Source: Halorarum halophilum (GTDB taxonomy: Archaea > Halobacteriota > Halobacteria > Halobacteriales > Haloferacaceae). From it: DNA of 64,000 nucleotides. Location: the NCBI RefSeq assembly GCF_013401515.1, contig NZ_CP058531.1, positions 1 through 64,000 of the forward strand, written 5' to 3'. A program made the position numbers and the translations under genes. The notes under the pieces are model-generated. The model was not told the origin of the DNA. It saw nothing but the letters and a program-made list of their open reading frames with translations, and searched no databases. Numbering within the stretch: the stretch's first letter is position 1; each line of letters opens with the position of its first letter. Of the stretch, positions 1 to 8,592 are shown in pieces.

Positions 1-2
1 GT

Positions 3-524
3 GCGTACGCACTAAATGATGGCTTCGAACAGCTGAGTGCATTCGCTCGTGAGCTTGCCCATCACGTCCACCGCCAGACTGTCGAACAACAGACAGACAC
101 CTACACCATTCTGTGGGAATCCCTCGACGAGTTCCTTGTGCAGACGCCGACTGAAATCACCGAGGAACACTTCATTCCGACAGGCCCAGACCAATTTCAG
201 CGATATGGCCTCCCGCTGTTGGCACGTGACCGTCGATACTACCTCTATTCGGAGACGACGAGTGAGCTCTCCCCAGAGATATTGTGCTGCCACATGCTCA
301 TAATCGATTCGGGCGCACGAACGAAGTCATACTGCCTGCTCCTGCTCAGTCACGTCGACATCGACCGAGACGAACTCCGAGCCCAAGCCGTCACGTACGG
401 CGTCGACGACGTTGTCGACGAGCTTTGCACATATCTCGACACCAGCGGTGCCCAGCGGACGTCCCGACTTCCCGAGTGGGAGGACTTCCAGGAACTGGCT
501 GAAGAGTACGGGGTGACGCCATGA
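3..524 (+). CDS. Hypothetical protein, 5' end outside the window
   Basis: The frame is open from base 3 with no start, so the gene begins before the window. About 173 codons are visible, acidic and with haloarchaeal codon use. An internal ATG-like start near base 138 would give a shorter protein, but the upstream codons are equally coding-like. The stop overlaps the next start by 4 bp (ATGA), so it is cotranscribed with the nucleotidyltransferase behind it. I see no transmembrane span and recognise no motif. By position it may be the partner of a nucleotidyltransferase pair; this is inference from context only. Confidence 0.7.
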   Translation, partial: AYALNDGFEQLSAFARELAHHVHRQTVEQQTDTYTILWESLDEFLVQTPTEITEEHFIPTGPDQFQRYGLPLLARDRRYYLYSETTSELSPEILCCHMLIIDSGARTKSYCLLLLSHVDIDRDELRAQAVTYGVDDVVDELCTYLDTSGAQRTSRLPEWEDFQELAEEYGVTP

Positions 525-1333
525 GGGCGCGATTCGATAGCTCATACATCCGGTCGGAACTCGAGCGCATCGGCCAGCAGCTGGACACCCCACTCACCGT
601 CTTCTTGGTCGGCGGGGGGTCGATGGCGTTTCGCGGTCTCAAAGAGACGACCAAAGATATCGACCTCATCGTCTCCTCCGGCGACGATCTGAGTCAATTA
701 CAAGCGGTGCTCCTCGAACTGGGATACGATATCGTCCGGGAACCGGATGAAGAGTACGAAGAACTTGGTGCCCAGCGAATCCTCGAGAACGATGATGGAT
801 GTCGCATCGACGTTTTCAACCAGCAGGTGATTGGCAAACTGATTTTGTCTCCAGGCATTCGTGAGCGGAGCGAACGGTATCTCGATCCTGGGGATCTCGT
901 GGTCGAGCTCGTGAGTCCAGAAGACATCTTCCTGTTCAAAGCAGTCGCTGGTCGGGTGGACGACATCGAGGATATGTTTTCGTTGATGCAGACCGGCCTT
1001 GAGTTCGACGTCGTCGAAGCGGAACTCGAGACGCAGGTCGAACTATTGGAGCAAGAACTGTTCGTGACGTACGTCAACGAAGCGTTGGCCGATCTCACCG
1101 AGCAACACAACGTGACGACACCGTTGCACGACCCTGTCGCGGAGATCACCGAGCGCGTCTACGAGGAACTCCAAGTGCTGCACGCCCTCGACGAACCGAA
1201 ATCGGTGACTGACCTACAACAGGAACTCGACTGGCCTGCAGCGGACGTACGGGAGATTGTGGGGCGTCTGGAAGAGAAAGATGCCGTCGTGGTAACGGAT
1301 GGGCGCGTAGAACGTCGCTCAATGACGATCTGA
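521..1333 (+). CDS. Nucleotidyltransferase-like protein (DUF6036/MNT type)
   Basis: A 270-residue protein. Near residues 30-50 it carries a glycine-rich GGGSMA stretch followed by KDIDLIV, the G-S...D-x-D signature of the polymerase-beta nucleotidyltransferase fold used by MNT/DUF6036 proteins. The last 75 residues look like a winged helix (PKSVTDLQQEL...VREIVGRLEEKDAV), suggesting a DNA-binding tail. The start is set by the ATGA overlap with the preceding gene. Such proteins often act as one half of a toxin-antitoxin-like pair, adding a nucleotide to a partner or RNA; for this one that is inference. A degenerate repeat follows about 50 bp downstream. Confidence 0.8.
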   Translation: MRARFDSSYIRSELERIGQQLDTPLTVFLVGGGSMAFRGLKETTKDIDLIVSSGDDLSQLQAVLLELGYDIVREPDEEYEELGAQRILENDDGCRIDVFNQQVIGKLILSPGIRERSERYLDPGDLVVELVSPEDIFLFKAVAGRVDDIEDMFSLMQTGLEFDVVEAELETQVELLEQELFVTYVNEALADLTEQHNVTTPLHDPVAEITERVYEELQVLHALDEPKSVTDLQQELDWPAADVREIVGRLEEKDAVVVTDGRVERRSMTI

Positions 1334-1380
1334 TCACGAGGCGATAGAACGTGAGGCCGTGACTGCGCTGTGAGCAAGTC

Positions 1381-1465
1381 TATACGCTCTGTTGAAACCG
1401 TCAGACCTTGGCAGAAAGTGCGTGACACATACAGAGGTTGCATCTCGCAGCGCAGCCACTCGCTA
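1381..1465 (+). repeat. Degenerate copy of the ~150-bp dispersed repeat
   Basis: The stretch begins ACGCTCTGTTGAAACCGTCAGA and continues to an AGAGGTTGCAT...GCAGCGC block. The left part matches the copy at about 34,950 (CTCTGTTGAAACCCTCAGAACTTG). The right part matches the AGAGGATGTATGCAGCA block of the fuller copies. The conserved right end is not visible here. It lies just downstream of the nucleotidyltransferase gene. Confidence 0.5.
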
Positions 1466-1559
1466 CTCGAGGTTTGACATGCACGACTTCCAGAATGCAG
1501 GATGGTCAGTGTCCAGCTTTTGATTGACCTGGCCCGATATACCGGACAGCGGCGAGCGT

Positions 1560-2054
1560 TCAGGCTATGGTGCTCTGGCGGTGGTAGTAGTACTCGGTGA
1601 GCGTTCTGACGAGGCTCCCCCCGAGAATCAGGAGGCCGAGCCCAACCATAATGAACCACAGACCGATGGCTCCCGGCCCAGCCATGGGCCCGTCTGGGAG
1701 AGTGGTGATGATGAAAATGAATATTCCCACCGAAAGGATGACGAGGAAGACCTCCACTGCGCGGACAATACTGTACACCGGACGGTTGGCGAGCAGGTCT
1801 TTTTGTAGGCCACCACTGCGAAGAGATCGGTAGCCCACAATAAGCGTCTCAGCGGCGATGGCGATGGCGAGGCCGAGAGCGAGGATTGGGATGAGAAGGA
1901 GGGTAATTACGTCTGGGTCGGAAATGAGTTCGGAGAACACGCCTGCCGAAAAGACGAAGGTGGCGACGATGCCGATGAGTTTGCAGGCTTGGAGAGGTTT
2001 CGCCCGGATGAACTGGCGGGACATGTCGAACCAGTGAATATTACAGTCAACCAT
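1560..2054 (-). CDS. Small integral membrane protein, unknown function
   Basis: A 164-residue protein with four hydrophobic segments, roughly residues 25-42, 48-68, 100-120 and 128-148, and basic loops between them. No catalytic motif is visible. An alternative start ten codons in (MSRQFIRAK, about 2024) would also give a good positive-inside N-terminus. It is transcribed alone, opposite to its neighbours. I do not recognise the family. Confidence 0.6.
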   Translation of the reverse strand: MVDCNIHWFDMSRQFIRAKPLQACKLIGIVATFVFSAGVFSELISDPDVITLLLIPILALGLAIAIAAETLIVGYRSLRSGGLQKDLLANRPVYSIVRAVEVFLVILSVGIFIFIITTLPDGPMAGPGAIGLWFIMVGLGLLILGGSLVRTLTEYYYHRQSTIA

Positions 2055-2125
2055 TTAAGGCTTTTCTGGTGGGCCTCTCCTCAGAGTCTCCGATTAGCAA
2101 CTCGGGGTAGGACACAATTCAAAGT

Positions 2126-2215
2126 AAAATACGCGCTCTGTATTCAGAATGCTCTCGACGATCTACTCAATTCCTGTCAAAAGGAGCGTGCTGACTATAG
2201 GATGAATGCAGTGCC
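2126..2215 (+). repeat. Dispersed repeat, left and middle part
   Basis: It starts AATACGCGCTCTGTATTCAG and shares the inner block GATCTACTCAA..CTGTCAAAAGGAGC.TGCTGACTA with the copy at 9161, then GGATGAATGCAG. That inner match to a copy 7 kb away is close to exact over about 40 bases. The conserved right end (AACAGTCGCTAAGAGGAACCTG) is missing; the copy stops just before the next gene. Confidence 0.65.
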
Positions 2216-2262
2216 ATGGTCTGTGGAACAGGTCTTATAACCCAAAATGAACAGTATTGGGC

Positions 2263-2682
2263 ATGGTCTCCGAGCAGACGTGGATCGATGCTGGTCGTTC
2301 ACTCGCTTTCTTGCTCCTGTACGGACTCACCAGCGCGGCACTCACCACTACGGCACTCTCGGCGGACCTCCATCCCTACCTGCGTGTCGCCGTTGCACTA
2401 ACACTCAGTCTGGGGGTCGTCGCAGTGGTTGATGCCGTCCCTCGTTTGATTAGGGGTGACGAGCCGCTACTCGGGGTCGAAAGTCGTCTCTACTCAGTAC
2501 GGGGAGTGGTCTTGATAATACTCGTCATCCTCGTGACCGCCGTGACCGCCGACTTGCTCCGAGCCACCACCACGTTCCCGGAGACCGTTCTCATCCTCAC
2601 GGCAGTCGTCGTCGGTGCCGTCGTTGTCCTCGGGCCGGTCATCGGCTACTACTGGCGTCAGTCGGTCGCACAGTCCCGCTGA
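2263..2682 (+). CDS. Small integral membrane protein, unknown function
   Basis: About 139 residues with four predicted membrane spans: residues 10-30, 38-58, 80-100 and 108-130. Between spans two and three lies a basic cytoplasmic loop (PRLIRGDEPLLGVESR). I take ATG at 2263, although an in-frame TTG lies two codons upstream. It sits directly behind a repeat copy and before a gap holding two more. No enzyme motif is visible and I do not know the family. Confidence 0.6.
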   Translation: MVSEQTWIDAGRSLAFLLLYGLTSAALTTTALSADLHPYLRVAVALTLSLGVVAVVDAVPRLIRGDEPLLGVESRLYSVRGVVLIILVILVTAVTADLLRATTTFPETVLILTAVVVGAVVVLGPVIGYYWRQSVAQSR

Positions 2683-2756
2683 AACCCTCGGAAAGTGGCC
2701 GCACGCTCGCAAGCGTGAGTCCAATGAAGTTCCGTCCACCAGATTACAAGCTCATT

Positions 2757-2965
2757 TGGGAAATACGAGCCCTGTACTAAGCGATTTGAATCCGTTGCTG
2801 TGCGCAGAGTCGCTGACCGATACGCGCTCTCTATTCAGCAACGCTCGATTAATCTGTCGATCAGCAGGAACCAACCACCTGCAGCATACAGAGGATGTGT
2901 GCAGTAGACGCTCGTCGCTCGTTTCATCCTTACAGAGGCGAAACAGCCGCTAAATAGGTCTATCT
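2757..2965 (+). repeat. Dispersed repeat: a short copy followed by a full-length copy
   Basis: A short copy begins near 2757 (AAATACGAGCCCTGTACTAAGCG). A full copy then runs from 2817 (CCGATACGCGCTCTCTATTCAGC) through AGAGGATGTGTGCAGTAGACGCTCGTCG to the conserved right end AAACAGCCGCTAAATAGG near 2965. The middle closely matches the copy at 7766-7917. It ends about 70 bp before the Lrp-family gene, so it may carry part of that gene's upstream region. Confidence 0.7.
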
Positions 2966-3034
2966 ATTGTTCGTATTATGATTCCCGCTTCCTCTGTCGG
3001 AAAGTCCTTTGCCCCGGTCTATCGTACTCCGCCT

Positions 3035-3514
3035 ATGCTCACGGACGCACTCGACGAACTCGATTTCGGGATTCTCCATCTGCTCCAGGAAGACGCACGC
3101 CACACCTCGCCGGTCGACATGCAGGAGCTGCTGCCCGTCTCCGACACGACGATCCGCAACCGAATCGAGAAACTGGAGGAACGGGAAATCATCGAGGGGT
3201 ACGTCCCGCTCATCGACTACGAAAAATCTGGGTTTCCGCTGCGAATCAAGTTCATCTGTACTGCACCCGTGAAGGAACGCGAAACTCTCGCTGAGGAGGC
3301 GCTCGAGCTTCACAACGTCGTAGACGTCGAAGAGTTGCTAAGCGCTCGCGAGAACATTCGAATTCTAGTTGTGACAAACCATTCAGAAGACCTCCACGAC
3401 GTCACCGAACGGATTTCTGACCTGGGTCTCACGATCGAGCGAGAAGGGCTCGTCCGGCGGATTCATCGACGCCCGTTCAATCACTTCGGTGAACACATGG
3501 TTTCCAAAAAGTAG
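3035..3514 (+). CDS. Lrp/AsnC-family transcriptional regulator
   Basis: A 159-residue protein beginning MLTDALDELDFGILHLLQED. The N-terminal winged helix (residues about 5-60) has the typical D-x-x-I-L-x-x-L-Q-x-D-A-R opening and the TTIRNRIEKLEEREII recognition helix. The remainder is a degenerate ligand-binding RAM domain. The frame stays open 19 codons upstream, but those residues are not Lrp-like, so the ATG at 3035 is preferred. Lrp/AsnC proteins bind DNA as dimers or octamers and often respond to amino acids; the targets here are unknown. Confidence 0.85.
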   Translation: MLTDALDELDFGILHLLQEDARHTSPVDMQELLPVSDTTIRNRIEKLEEREIIEGYVPLIDYEKSGFPLRIKFICTAPVKERETLAEEALELHNVVDVEELLSARENIRILVVTNHSEDLHDVTERISDLGLTIEREGLVRRIHRRPFNHFGEHMVSKK

Positions 3515-3628
3515 GAGTTTCGCCATCCGAATTTACGCCCATCGCCCTTCGAATTAAGAAGTCCATATATAGGTACTGTTTACTCAAAAATCATGTTTAG
3601 ATAATTCTTTTGGCCTCGGCTAACAGAG

Positions 3629-3901
3629 GTGGACCTGATACAGATGCAACCGAGTTTCTCGGCCGAGGGGCAACCAGACGAAATCTCATTCACTATTCTG
3701 ACTGCTCTCTCGGAGGTCACGCAGGTGGACATCGCCAATCTCCAGCCACCACTGTACGATGCGATCGACACTGACGCCCTCGAACAGTTACTCATGAGCG
3801 CCGACGAACGATTGTGCGTGACGTTCCCGTACGAGCAGTGGGTGGTGAAAGCCAACAGCGACGGCGCGGTTGAGGTAACTCCATCCTCGGAGAGACGGTA
3901 G
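3629..3901 (+). CDS. HalOD1 output-domain protein
   Basis: A 90-residue protein that is essentially one HalOD1 domain: a helix (ISFTILTALSEV), then LQPPLYDAIDTDALEQLL, then a beta hairpin (VTFPYEQWVVKA..DGAVEV). HalOD1 domains occur alone or behind receiver and PAS domains in haloarchaea and are thought to be signalling outputs; the function is not established. The start may be this GTG or ATG at 3644. A TATA-like CATATATAGG lies near 3563. The next gene starts at the base after this stop. Confidence 0.8.
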   Translation: MDLIQMQPSFSAEGQPDEISFTILTALSEVTQVDIANLQPPLYDAIDTDALEQLLMSADERLCVTFPYEQWVVKANSDGAVEVTPSSERR

Positions 3902-4138
3902 ATGTTCCAGTGTCTTTGCGATACTTGTGAAGAACAAAAATTGATTGAAGAGCTCGAACAGGCGCAGGAGTACTTCAATGAGCACGCGAGTCGCGGGTGT
4001 GAAGTCGAGATCATCAACGTGGAGCTGACGGTTGCGCAACTAAATCCTGGGCCAACCCAACCAGATGCCTGCACAGAGGAACCCCAGACTGCGAACGAAA
4101 CCTCCTCGGATGAGGAGCAACAACCAGCCGACAAGTAA
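3902..4138 (+). CDS. Small acidic hypothetical protein with a CxxC motif
   Basis: A 78-residue protein starting immediately after the HalOD1 gene. It has a short Cys-rich N-terminus (CLCDTCEE), a predicted helix to about residue 30, and a low-complexity Glu/Thr/Pro-rich tail. No zinc ribbon is complete: a third Cys lies at residue 33 (RGCEVE) but the usual second pair is absent. Zero spacing suggests translational coupling with the HalOD1 gene. Function unknown. Confidence 0.55.
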   Translation: MFQCLCDTCEEQKLIEELEQAQEYFNEHASRGCEVEIINVELTVAQLNPGPTQPDACTEEPQTANETSSDEEQQPADK

Positions 4139-4230
4139 GTTCTTCAGCTTTTAGGAACTGTGCAGGAGGGGGCCCGTGTCCTAAGAAACTGGTCCCAAAC
4201 CCTATCTAGTCGTCGAACGTCGTTTCGGTC

Positions 4231-4644
4231 GTGAGACGCAGAGGCGGAGCCATCATCAGCTTCATCGCAAGCCTGCTCCTCCTCGCCGTACTTGGGTGGG
4301 CGTACGTTCCCCAGTCAGTTCGAAACATCAACGTGTACTACACGTCGGGGGTGGTCAGTCCCTTTGCCGCCGGAATCCTCGCTCTGGGAGTCATCGTCGT
4401 GCTCGTTGCGACAAGTCGGGATCACCTGTCACCGGATCTGGGCGCGGGGCTCGTACTCAGCATCAGCCTCGGCATCCTCACCATCGTATTAGTGTGGGTC
4501 CTTACCGGCCGTGTCGACGTGTTCCTGGCACCGGGCTGGGCGTTTCCGGCACAGCGATGGATTCTCGTCGGCGTCTCCGTGCTGCTCGTCGTCGGCGCTG
4601 GTTGGTACGCCTGGGCGCTCGGCCTGTTCTCCCGGTCTCGATGA
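4231..4644 (+). CDS. Four-span membrane protein, haloarchaeal, unknown function
   Basis: A 137-residue protein starting with GTG. Its spans lie near residues 8-26, 42-60, 70-92 and 110-132. The first loop (VPQSVRNINVYYTSGVVSPF) faces the outside by the positive-inside rule. It resembles a widespread haloarchaeal membrane family of this size, but I cannot attach a function. A short ORF overlaps the stop as ATGA. Confidence 0.6.
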   Translation: MRRRGGAIISFIASLLLLAVLGWAYVPQSVRNINVYYTSGVVSPFAAGILALGVIVVLVATSRDHLSPDLGAGLVLSISLGILTIVLVWVLTGRVDVFLAPGWAFPAQRWILVGVSVLLVVGAGWYAWALGLFSRSR

Positions 4645-4763
4645 GCGGTAGTCACTCGAATGCGGGGTCTGTACTGTCCCCCGACGAACCGATCATCTAC
4701 TTGGACGGCCTCACCAGCCAGGAGATCAGGGATGAAGCCATCGAATATTGCTCGGTCAGATGA
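4641..4763 (+). CDS. Very short ORF, 40 codons
   Basis: It starts at the ATGA overlap with the membrane protein gene and encodes an acidic peptide (SVLSPDEPIIYLDGLTSQEI). The overlap geometry is the main argument for its being real. It has no recognisable domain and could be chance. Confidence 0.3.
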   Translation: MSGSHSNAGSVLSPDEPIIYLDGLTSQEIRDEAIEYCSVR

Positions 4764-4806
4764 GCAATTCTCGGCTGGAGCCGCGGGGTAAAGCGACCCC
4801 GGCTTC

Positions 4807-4956
4807 TCATGCAAGCGTCGTCTTCGCGCTCCCACAGCGCGGGCATCGTCTGAACTCGTAAGTACCGTAGTCGTTCTCGACCTCTGTGAAGAACTGCTGT
4901 TCACAGTCGTGACAGTAAAAGTCCGGCATGGCTGGCTCGACTTCGATAGTACTCAT
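4807..4956 (-). CDS. Small zinc-ribbon protein
   Basis: A 49-residue protein from the start MSTIEVEP. Two Cys pairs, CHDC and CPRC, are separated by about 20 residues and form a rubredoxin-like zinc ribbon. The frame extends 16 codons upstream, but MSTIEV gives the usual short acidic leader. Single-ribbon proteins of this size are abundant in haloarchaea and mostly of unknown role. Confidence 0.65.
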   Translation of the reverse strand: MSTIEVEPAMPDFYCHDCEQQFFTEVENDYGTYEFRRCPRCGSAKTTLA

Positions 4957-5153
4957 CGAATCTACTTCTATGTCGTTGTGGCTCGGTGAGCGGAGAGGGT
5001 ACACTGGAACGCGATGTTCGCAGTTCTACGAAGCGGTTGATCCAGACACAACTGCCTGAACAACTTCGGCAGTGAGTGCGAGCGCTGTGAGTGATAGTCG
5101 GTCCTCGAGGAAGAGCGTCCGAAATACGTGATTCTCGGAAGTATCTCTGTGGG

Positions 5154-5270
5154 ACTTCGTCAGTCCTAAAGTCGCCTTCACGGTCGCCGCAGTCATCGGA
5201 CTGATCGGAACCGGCTACTTCCTCATCTTCGGAAAGGAGTTCGAGGCCCATGCCTGCCGGACTGAAACCA
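5154..5270 (+). pseudogene. Remnant of a membrane protein C-terminus
   Basis: Frame-open codons read DFVSPKVAFTVAAVIGLIGT then GYFLIFGKEFEA, a clear membrane segment with a conserved-looking tail. They have no start and run into unrelated sequence, ending inside the 5' part of the next gene. I take this as the end of a lost permease gene; the family is not recognisable. Confidence 0.3.
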
Positions 5271-5309
5271 GAGATTATCTTTGCGGTCGCCCCGTCATTG
5301 GTCGTGGCG

Positions 5310-6698
5310 ATGGAAGATGAGGTCGGAGAGTCAAAAGACGAGTTAACTTCTATCGGTTCTACGTCTTCTCCGTCACTGCGCGAGGCCACATGGACTTGGG
5401 GTCGGGTTGCCGCTGCCAGTTTCGGTGGCCCCGCTGGCCAGATCGCGGTGATGTTCCGACTCCTCGTCGAAGAACGCGGGTGGGTCAGCGAACGTCGGTT
5501 CCTGCATGCGCTCAACTACACGATGCTGCTGCCTGGACCGGAGGCACAGCAACTGGCCGTCTATCTCGGGTGGCTACTCCACAGGACAAAGGGTGGGTTT
5601 ATCGCCGGCTGGATGTTCGTTCTTCCGGGGTTCGTGTCGATTCTCGCGCTGAGCGTCCTCTACGTGACGTACCGTGAACTCACGGTCGTTACTGGATTAC
5701 TGTTTGGGCTCAAGGCAGCTGTCCTCGTGATCGTGTTAGCTGCCGTCATCAGTTTAGGTCGGCAGGTATTCGAAAACCGCGCGATGGTCGCGCTCGCGGT
5801 CGCAGCCTTCCTCGGAATGTACGTCTTCAACATCCCATTCCCGATCATTATCGTCGCCGCTGGCATCATCGGGTATCTGGGCTATCGGTGGGCACCCGAT
5901 GTATTCACCGTGATGACCGGACACGATTCGGACACAGCCGATGCCGTCATCTCCGACGTTCCCGAATCCGTCAGTAGGCCCTCGAGACGACAGGCTCTGC
6001 GAACCCTTACAATATGGCTCATCGTCTGGTTCCTGCCGCTACTCGCGCTTGTGCTGGTTCTCGGCCGCGACCATGTCTTCGTACAAGAAGGGCTGTTCTT
6101 CAGTCTCGTCTCGGTTGTTTCCTTCGGCGGAGCGTACGCTGCGCTCGCCTACGTCGCGCAGGAAGCAGTCCTCACCTACGAGTGGTTACTCCCCGATGAG
6201 ATGCTCGATGGTCTCGGATTTGCGGGCACGACTCCTGGTCCGCTCATCCAGGTCGTCCAGTTCGTTGGCTTCATGGGTGCGTATCGGAATCCGGGGTCCC
6301 TTGATCCGCTGGTTGCCGGTGTCATCGGATCGCTCGTCGTAACTTGGGTCACGTTCGTGCCGAGTTTTCTGTGGATTTTCGTCGGCGCACCTTATATCGA
6401 ATATCTTCGCGGCCGGACGTCGTTGACCGCGGCGCTGTCCGCGATCACCGCCGCAGTCGTCGGTGTCATCGTGAACCTCGGTCTCTGGTTTGCAGTGAAC
6501 ACCCTATTTGAATCTGTCTACGTCTTCGAGGGTTACGGAGTACGGGTTCTCCTTCCGGTCGTCACTTCGCTTAACGTAGCTGCCCTGGGAATCACACTCC
6601 TCGCTGGCGTCCTGCTCTTGAGATTCAACCAAAGTATCCTCCGGACGATTGGTGCCGGGATCGTCACTGGTGTAGTCTACCAAGTTTTATTGGTCTGA
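5310..6698 (+). CDS. chrA: Chromate transporter, ChrA family
   Basis: About 462 residues with two homologous halves, as in long-form (LCHR) chromate transporters. The first half has ASFGGPAGQIAVM and PGPEAQQLAVYLGW; the second has VSFGGAYAALAYV and TTPGPLIQVVQFVGF. About ten to twelve membrane spans are present. ChrA proteins export chromate from the cytoplasm, driven by the membrane potential. The ATG at 5310 (MEDEVGESK) is chosen over in-frame codons 20 positions upstream, which overlap a remnant. No chrB-type regulator is next to it. A repeat copy starts about 20 bp after the stop. Confidence 0.88.
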   Translation: MEDEVGESKDELTSIGSTSSPSLREATWTWGRVAAASFGGPAGQIAVMFRLLVEERGWVSERRFLHALNYTMLLPGPEAQQLAVYLGWLLHRTKGGFIAGWMFVLPGFVSILALSVLYVTYRELTVVTGLLFGLKAAVLVIVLAAVISLGRQVFENRAMVALAVAAFLGMYVFNIPFPIIIVAAGIIGYLGYRWAPDVFTVMTGHDSDTADAVISDVPESVSRPSRRQALRTLTIWLIVWFLPLLALVLVLGRDHVFVQEGLFFSLVSVVSFGGAYAALAYVAQEAVLTYEWLLPDEMLDGLGFAGTTPGPLIQVVQFVGFMGAYRNPGSLDPLVAGVIGSLVVTWVTFVPSFLWIFVGAPYIEYLRGRTSLTAALSAITAAVVGVIVNLGLWFAVNTLFESVYVFEGYGVRVLLPVVTSLNVAALGITLLAGVLLLRFNQSILRTIGAGIVTGVVYQVLLV

Positions 6699-6715
6699 CT
6701 CGGTCGACTCCTGTG

Positions 6716-6820
6716 CGAAATACGCGCCCTGTATTCAGCGATCGTTACCCGAACTACTCGGTTCGTGTCAGGAAAGTCGTGACTGACTCGGAGGGTGTCT
6801 GCAGCATTCGGTCGCCATCT
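6716..6820 (+). repeat. Dispersed repeat, partial copy
   Basis: It begins AAATACGCGCCCTGTATTCAGCG, the cleanest left end in the window, then diverges and returns with GACTGACTCGGAGGGTGTCTGCAGCATTCGG. The right end is missing. It fills the gap between chrA and the DUF2270 gene. Confidence 0.6.
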
Positions 6821-6903
6821 ATCTTGTCAACTTCCTCCAATTTATCGATACAGAAGCAACGAACTGAGCACCGAGATCTCGAGAAGGTGAATGGGGTTCC
6901 TCG

Positions 6904-7668
6904 ATGGGCATCGAGACTGACCCTCCTTATTCCGATCGGAAGCGTACGACCGACATGGACGAGACGAACGACCAGTTCGATTCTCAAGATGGAGAGGTTG
7001 CGGCCGCTATCGGCACTGATTCGGAAGAGTTCCTCTCGCTCATCCCGCACTTCTATCGAGCCAGTGTGAGTCAGGCAACCGGAGCGCAGGATCAACTCGA
7101 CAGGACAACCGACTGGGCAATCACCTTGGTCGCCGCGTTGTTCTCGATCGTGTTTGCAAGCGAGGATATGCCAGCATACCTCCTGCTGATCGGGCTGTTG
7201 CTGCTGAGTATGTTCCTCTTCTTCGAAGTTCGACGCTATCGGTTCTATGGCGTATGGCGGTCTCAGGTCCGGTTCGTCGAGGAGAACGTCTTCGCGAACG
7301 TCTTCGACCCTGCGGGCGTCGAACTTTATCCGAACTGGCGAGAAGAGATCGGCGACGACCTCCGTCAACCGACGTTCAAGGTCTCGTACCTCGAAGCACT
7401 GTCTCGTCGAATCCGGCGAGTGTACGCGTTGCTCTTTGTTGTCGTCGGACTCGCCTGGATCTCTAAAATCACGCTCTTTATCCCCGAGGCACGGTGGACT
7501 GAGGCGGCGGAGTTACCAGGCGTCCCAGGGCCGGTCGTCGCCGCGGCGATGGGTCTTTTCTATATCGCAGTCCTGCTGGTCGCGTACGGGCCGGGCAGAC
7601 GTGAGGCGAAGGGAGAAATCCACGGCGTCGAACCCGGCCAGTGGAAGGAGTCGGACGATGAGCGTTGA
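6904..7668 (+). CDS. DUF2270 family integral membrane protein
   Basis: A 254-residue protein. The family signature runs from PHFYRASVSQATG through a D-R-T-T-D-W-A segment at the first span, then a second span and FFEVRRYRFYGVWRSQVRFVEENV. Two more spans lie near residues 178-195 and 210-230. An ATG at 6955 (MDETNDQF) is an equally good start. DUF2270 proteins are common in haloarchaea and some bacteria and have no known function. Confidence 0.8.
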   Translation: MGIETDPPYSDRKRTTDMDETNDQFDSQDGEVAAAIGTDSEEFLSLIPHFYRASVSQATGAQDQLDRTTDWAITLVAALFSIVFASEDMPAYLLLIGLLLLSMFLFFEVRRYRFYGVWRSQVRFVEENVFANVFDPAGVELYPNWREEIGDDLRQPTFKVSYLEALSRRIRRVYALLFVVVGLAWISKITLFIPEARWTEAAELPGVPGPVVAAAMGLFYIAVLLVAYGPGRREAKGEIHGVEPGQWKESDDER

Positions 7669-7765
7669 TAATTCGTTTCGCCTCAAGCGCCACATGAACG
7701 GTGGGCGCAAGCCTTCCTCGTCGCTAAAGTCGAACGATGATAGGTGAATACTGAATCGAGGACTT

Positions 7766-7917
7766 CTGAATAAGCGCGCTGCATTCGGCACGGTCGCTTC
7801 TGACCTCTCCCGTCGCTGTTACGAGTTGTCTGCTGAATGAAGAGGATGTATGCAATAGACGGTCGTCGTTCGTTTCAGGCTGTCAACGACAAAACAGTTG
7901 CTCAGTAGAACCTGCTA
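7766..7917 (+). repeat. Dispersed repeat, full-length copy
   Basis: Left end TAAGCGCGCTGCATTCGGC, middle GAAGAGGATGTATGCAATAGACGGTCGTCGTTCGTTTCAGGC, right end AAACAGTTGCTCAGTAGAACCTG. The length is about 150 bp, like the copies at 2817 and 9161. The right end overlaps the stop codon of the convergent small gene at 7915. Confidence 0.7.
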
Positions 7918-8100
7918 ATGAATTAGCTCAAATTCGAGGATGTGCTTCTCACCGTACGTTGCTCGGTGTTCTTCTTGGAACTCGAGCATGGCGTCTTCCC
8001 CCGCAATCTCGCACTCGAGAGCACATTCTGAACAAGTAACTGCGTAGGTCATGGGACCCAAGTGGGTCCTTCGAGTGACCGTGACCACTTTAAATTCCAC
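7915..8100 (-). CDS. Small Cys-containing hypothetical protein
   Basis: A 61-residue protein with TCSECALECE near the middle, a single CxxC plus a third Cys, followed by an acidic, Glu-rich tail. This resembles half of a zinc site and may dimerise around a metal; that is inference. The stop codon is TAG at 7915-7917, inside the right end of a dispersed repeat, so the last residues may have been supplied by that repeat. Confidence 0.5.
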   Translation of the reverse strand: MEFKVVTVTRRTHLGPMTYAVTCSECALECEIAGEDAMLEFQEEHRATYGEKHILEFELIH

Positions 8101-8196
8101 CTTTCAGTAGCGAACAGTATTTAAGAAAGTGTAGCCGGGGAGGCCTTCCTGAGAGAAGCGCGCACCTCTTCCCGTAGTTGGAGGCAGGGGAGACTC

Positions 8197-8592
8197 CTAC
8201 TCGGTCGTCGGACCGTCGGATGGGCGCAGCACCGTCACCCAGCCGTCGGCCTCGACCCGTACCTTGTACTCGTGATACCGGAACTCGAACGCCGAATCCG
8301 TGTCCTCCCGTGAGGCGTTGGGCCTGCCGAACAGCGCGTCGTCAATCGCCACAATGTCGACCACCTCATACAGCGGCGGCGATGTGACCTCGGTTATTGA
8401 GACTCCTTCGGCCTCGGCGATTCCCGTGATGATGACAGTCGTGAGGTCACGGGGGTCGCTCGGGTCGTACTGTATCTGTGCTTCGAACGCCCAGCCGCCG
8501 TCGGGCGCTTCGTTCACGGACTCATCCGCCGAGAGACCGTCGATCTCCTCCACTGGTCTGGAACTGTTGTGTCTATCGTCCATCGTCGTCAC
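8197..8592 (-). CDS. HalOD1 output-domain protein
   Basis: A 131-residue protein. After a disordered acidic leader of about 40 residues comes a HalOD1 domain: DLTTVIITGIAEAEGVSITE, then SPPLYEVVDIVAIDDALF and a terminal hairpin (FEFRYHEYKVRV..DGWVTV). The start overlaps the stop of the upstream DUF7344-type gene by 4 bp (ATGA), so the two are translated together. The pair is a plausible regulator plus output partner; that is inference from position. Confidence 0.8.
   Translation of the reverse strand: MTTMDDRHNSSRPVEEIDGLSADESVNEAPDGGWAFEAQIQYDPSDPRDLTTVIITGIAEAEGVSITEVTSPPLYEVVDIVAIDDALFGRPNASREDTDSAFEFRYHEYKVRVEADGWVTVLRPSDGPTTE

Noticed and set aside
8110-8200. GC-rich stretch with short complementary arms, tRNA-like at first sight
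   Set aside because: No TTC loop motif, no acceptor pairing of proper length and no anticodon arm could be drawn.
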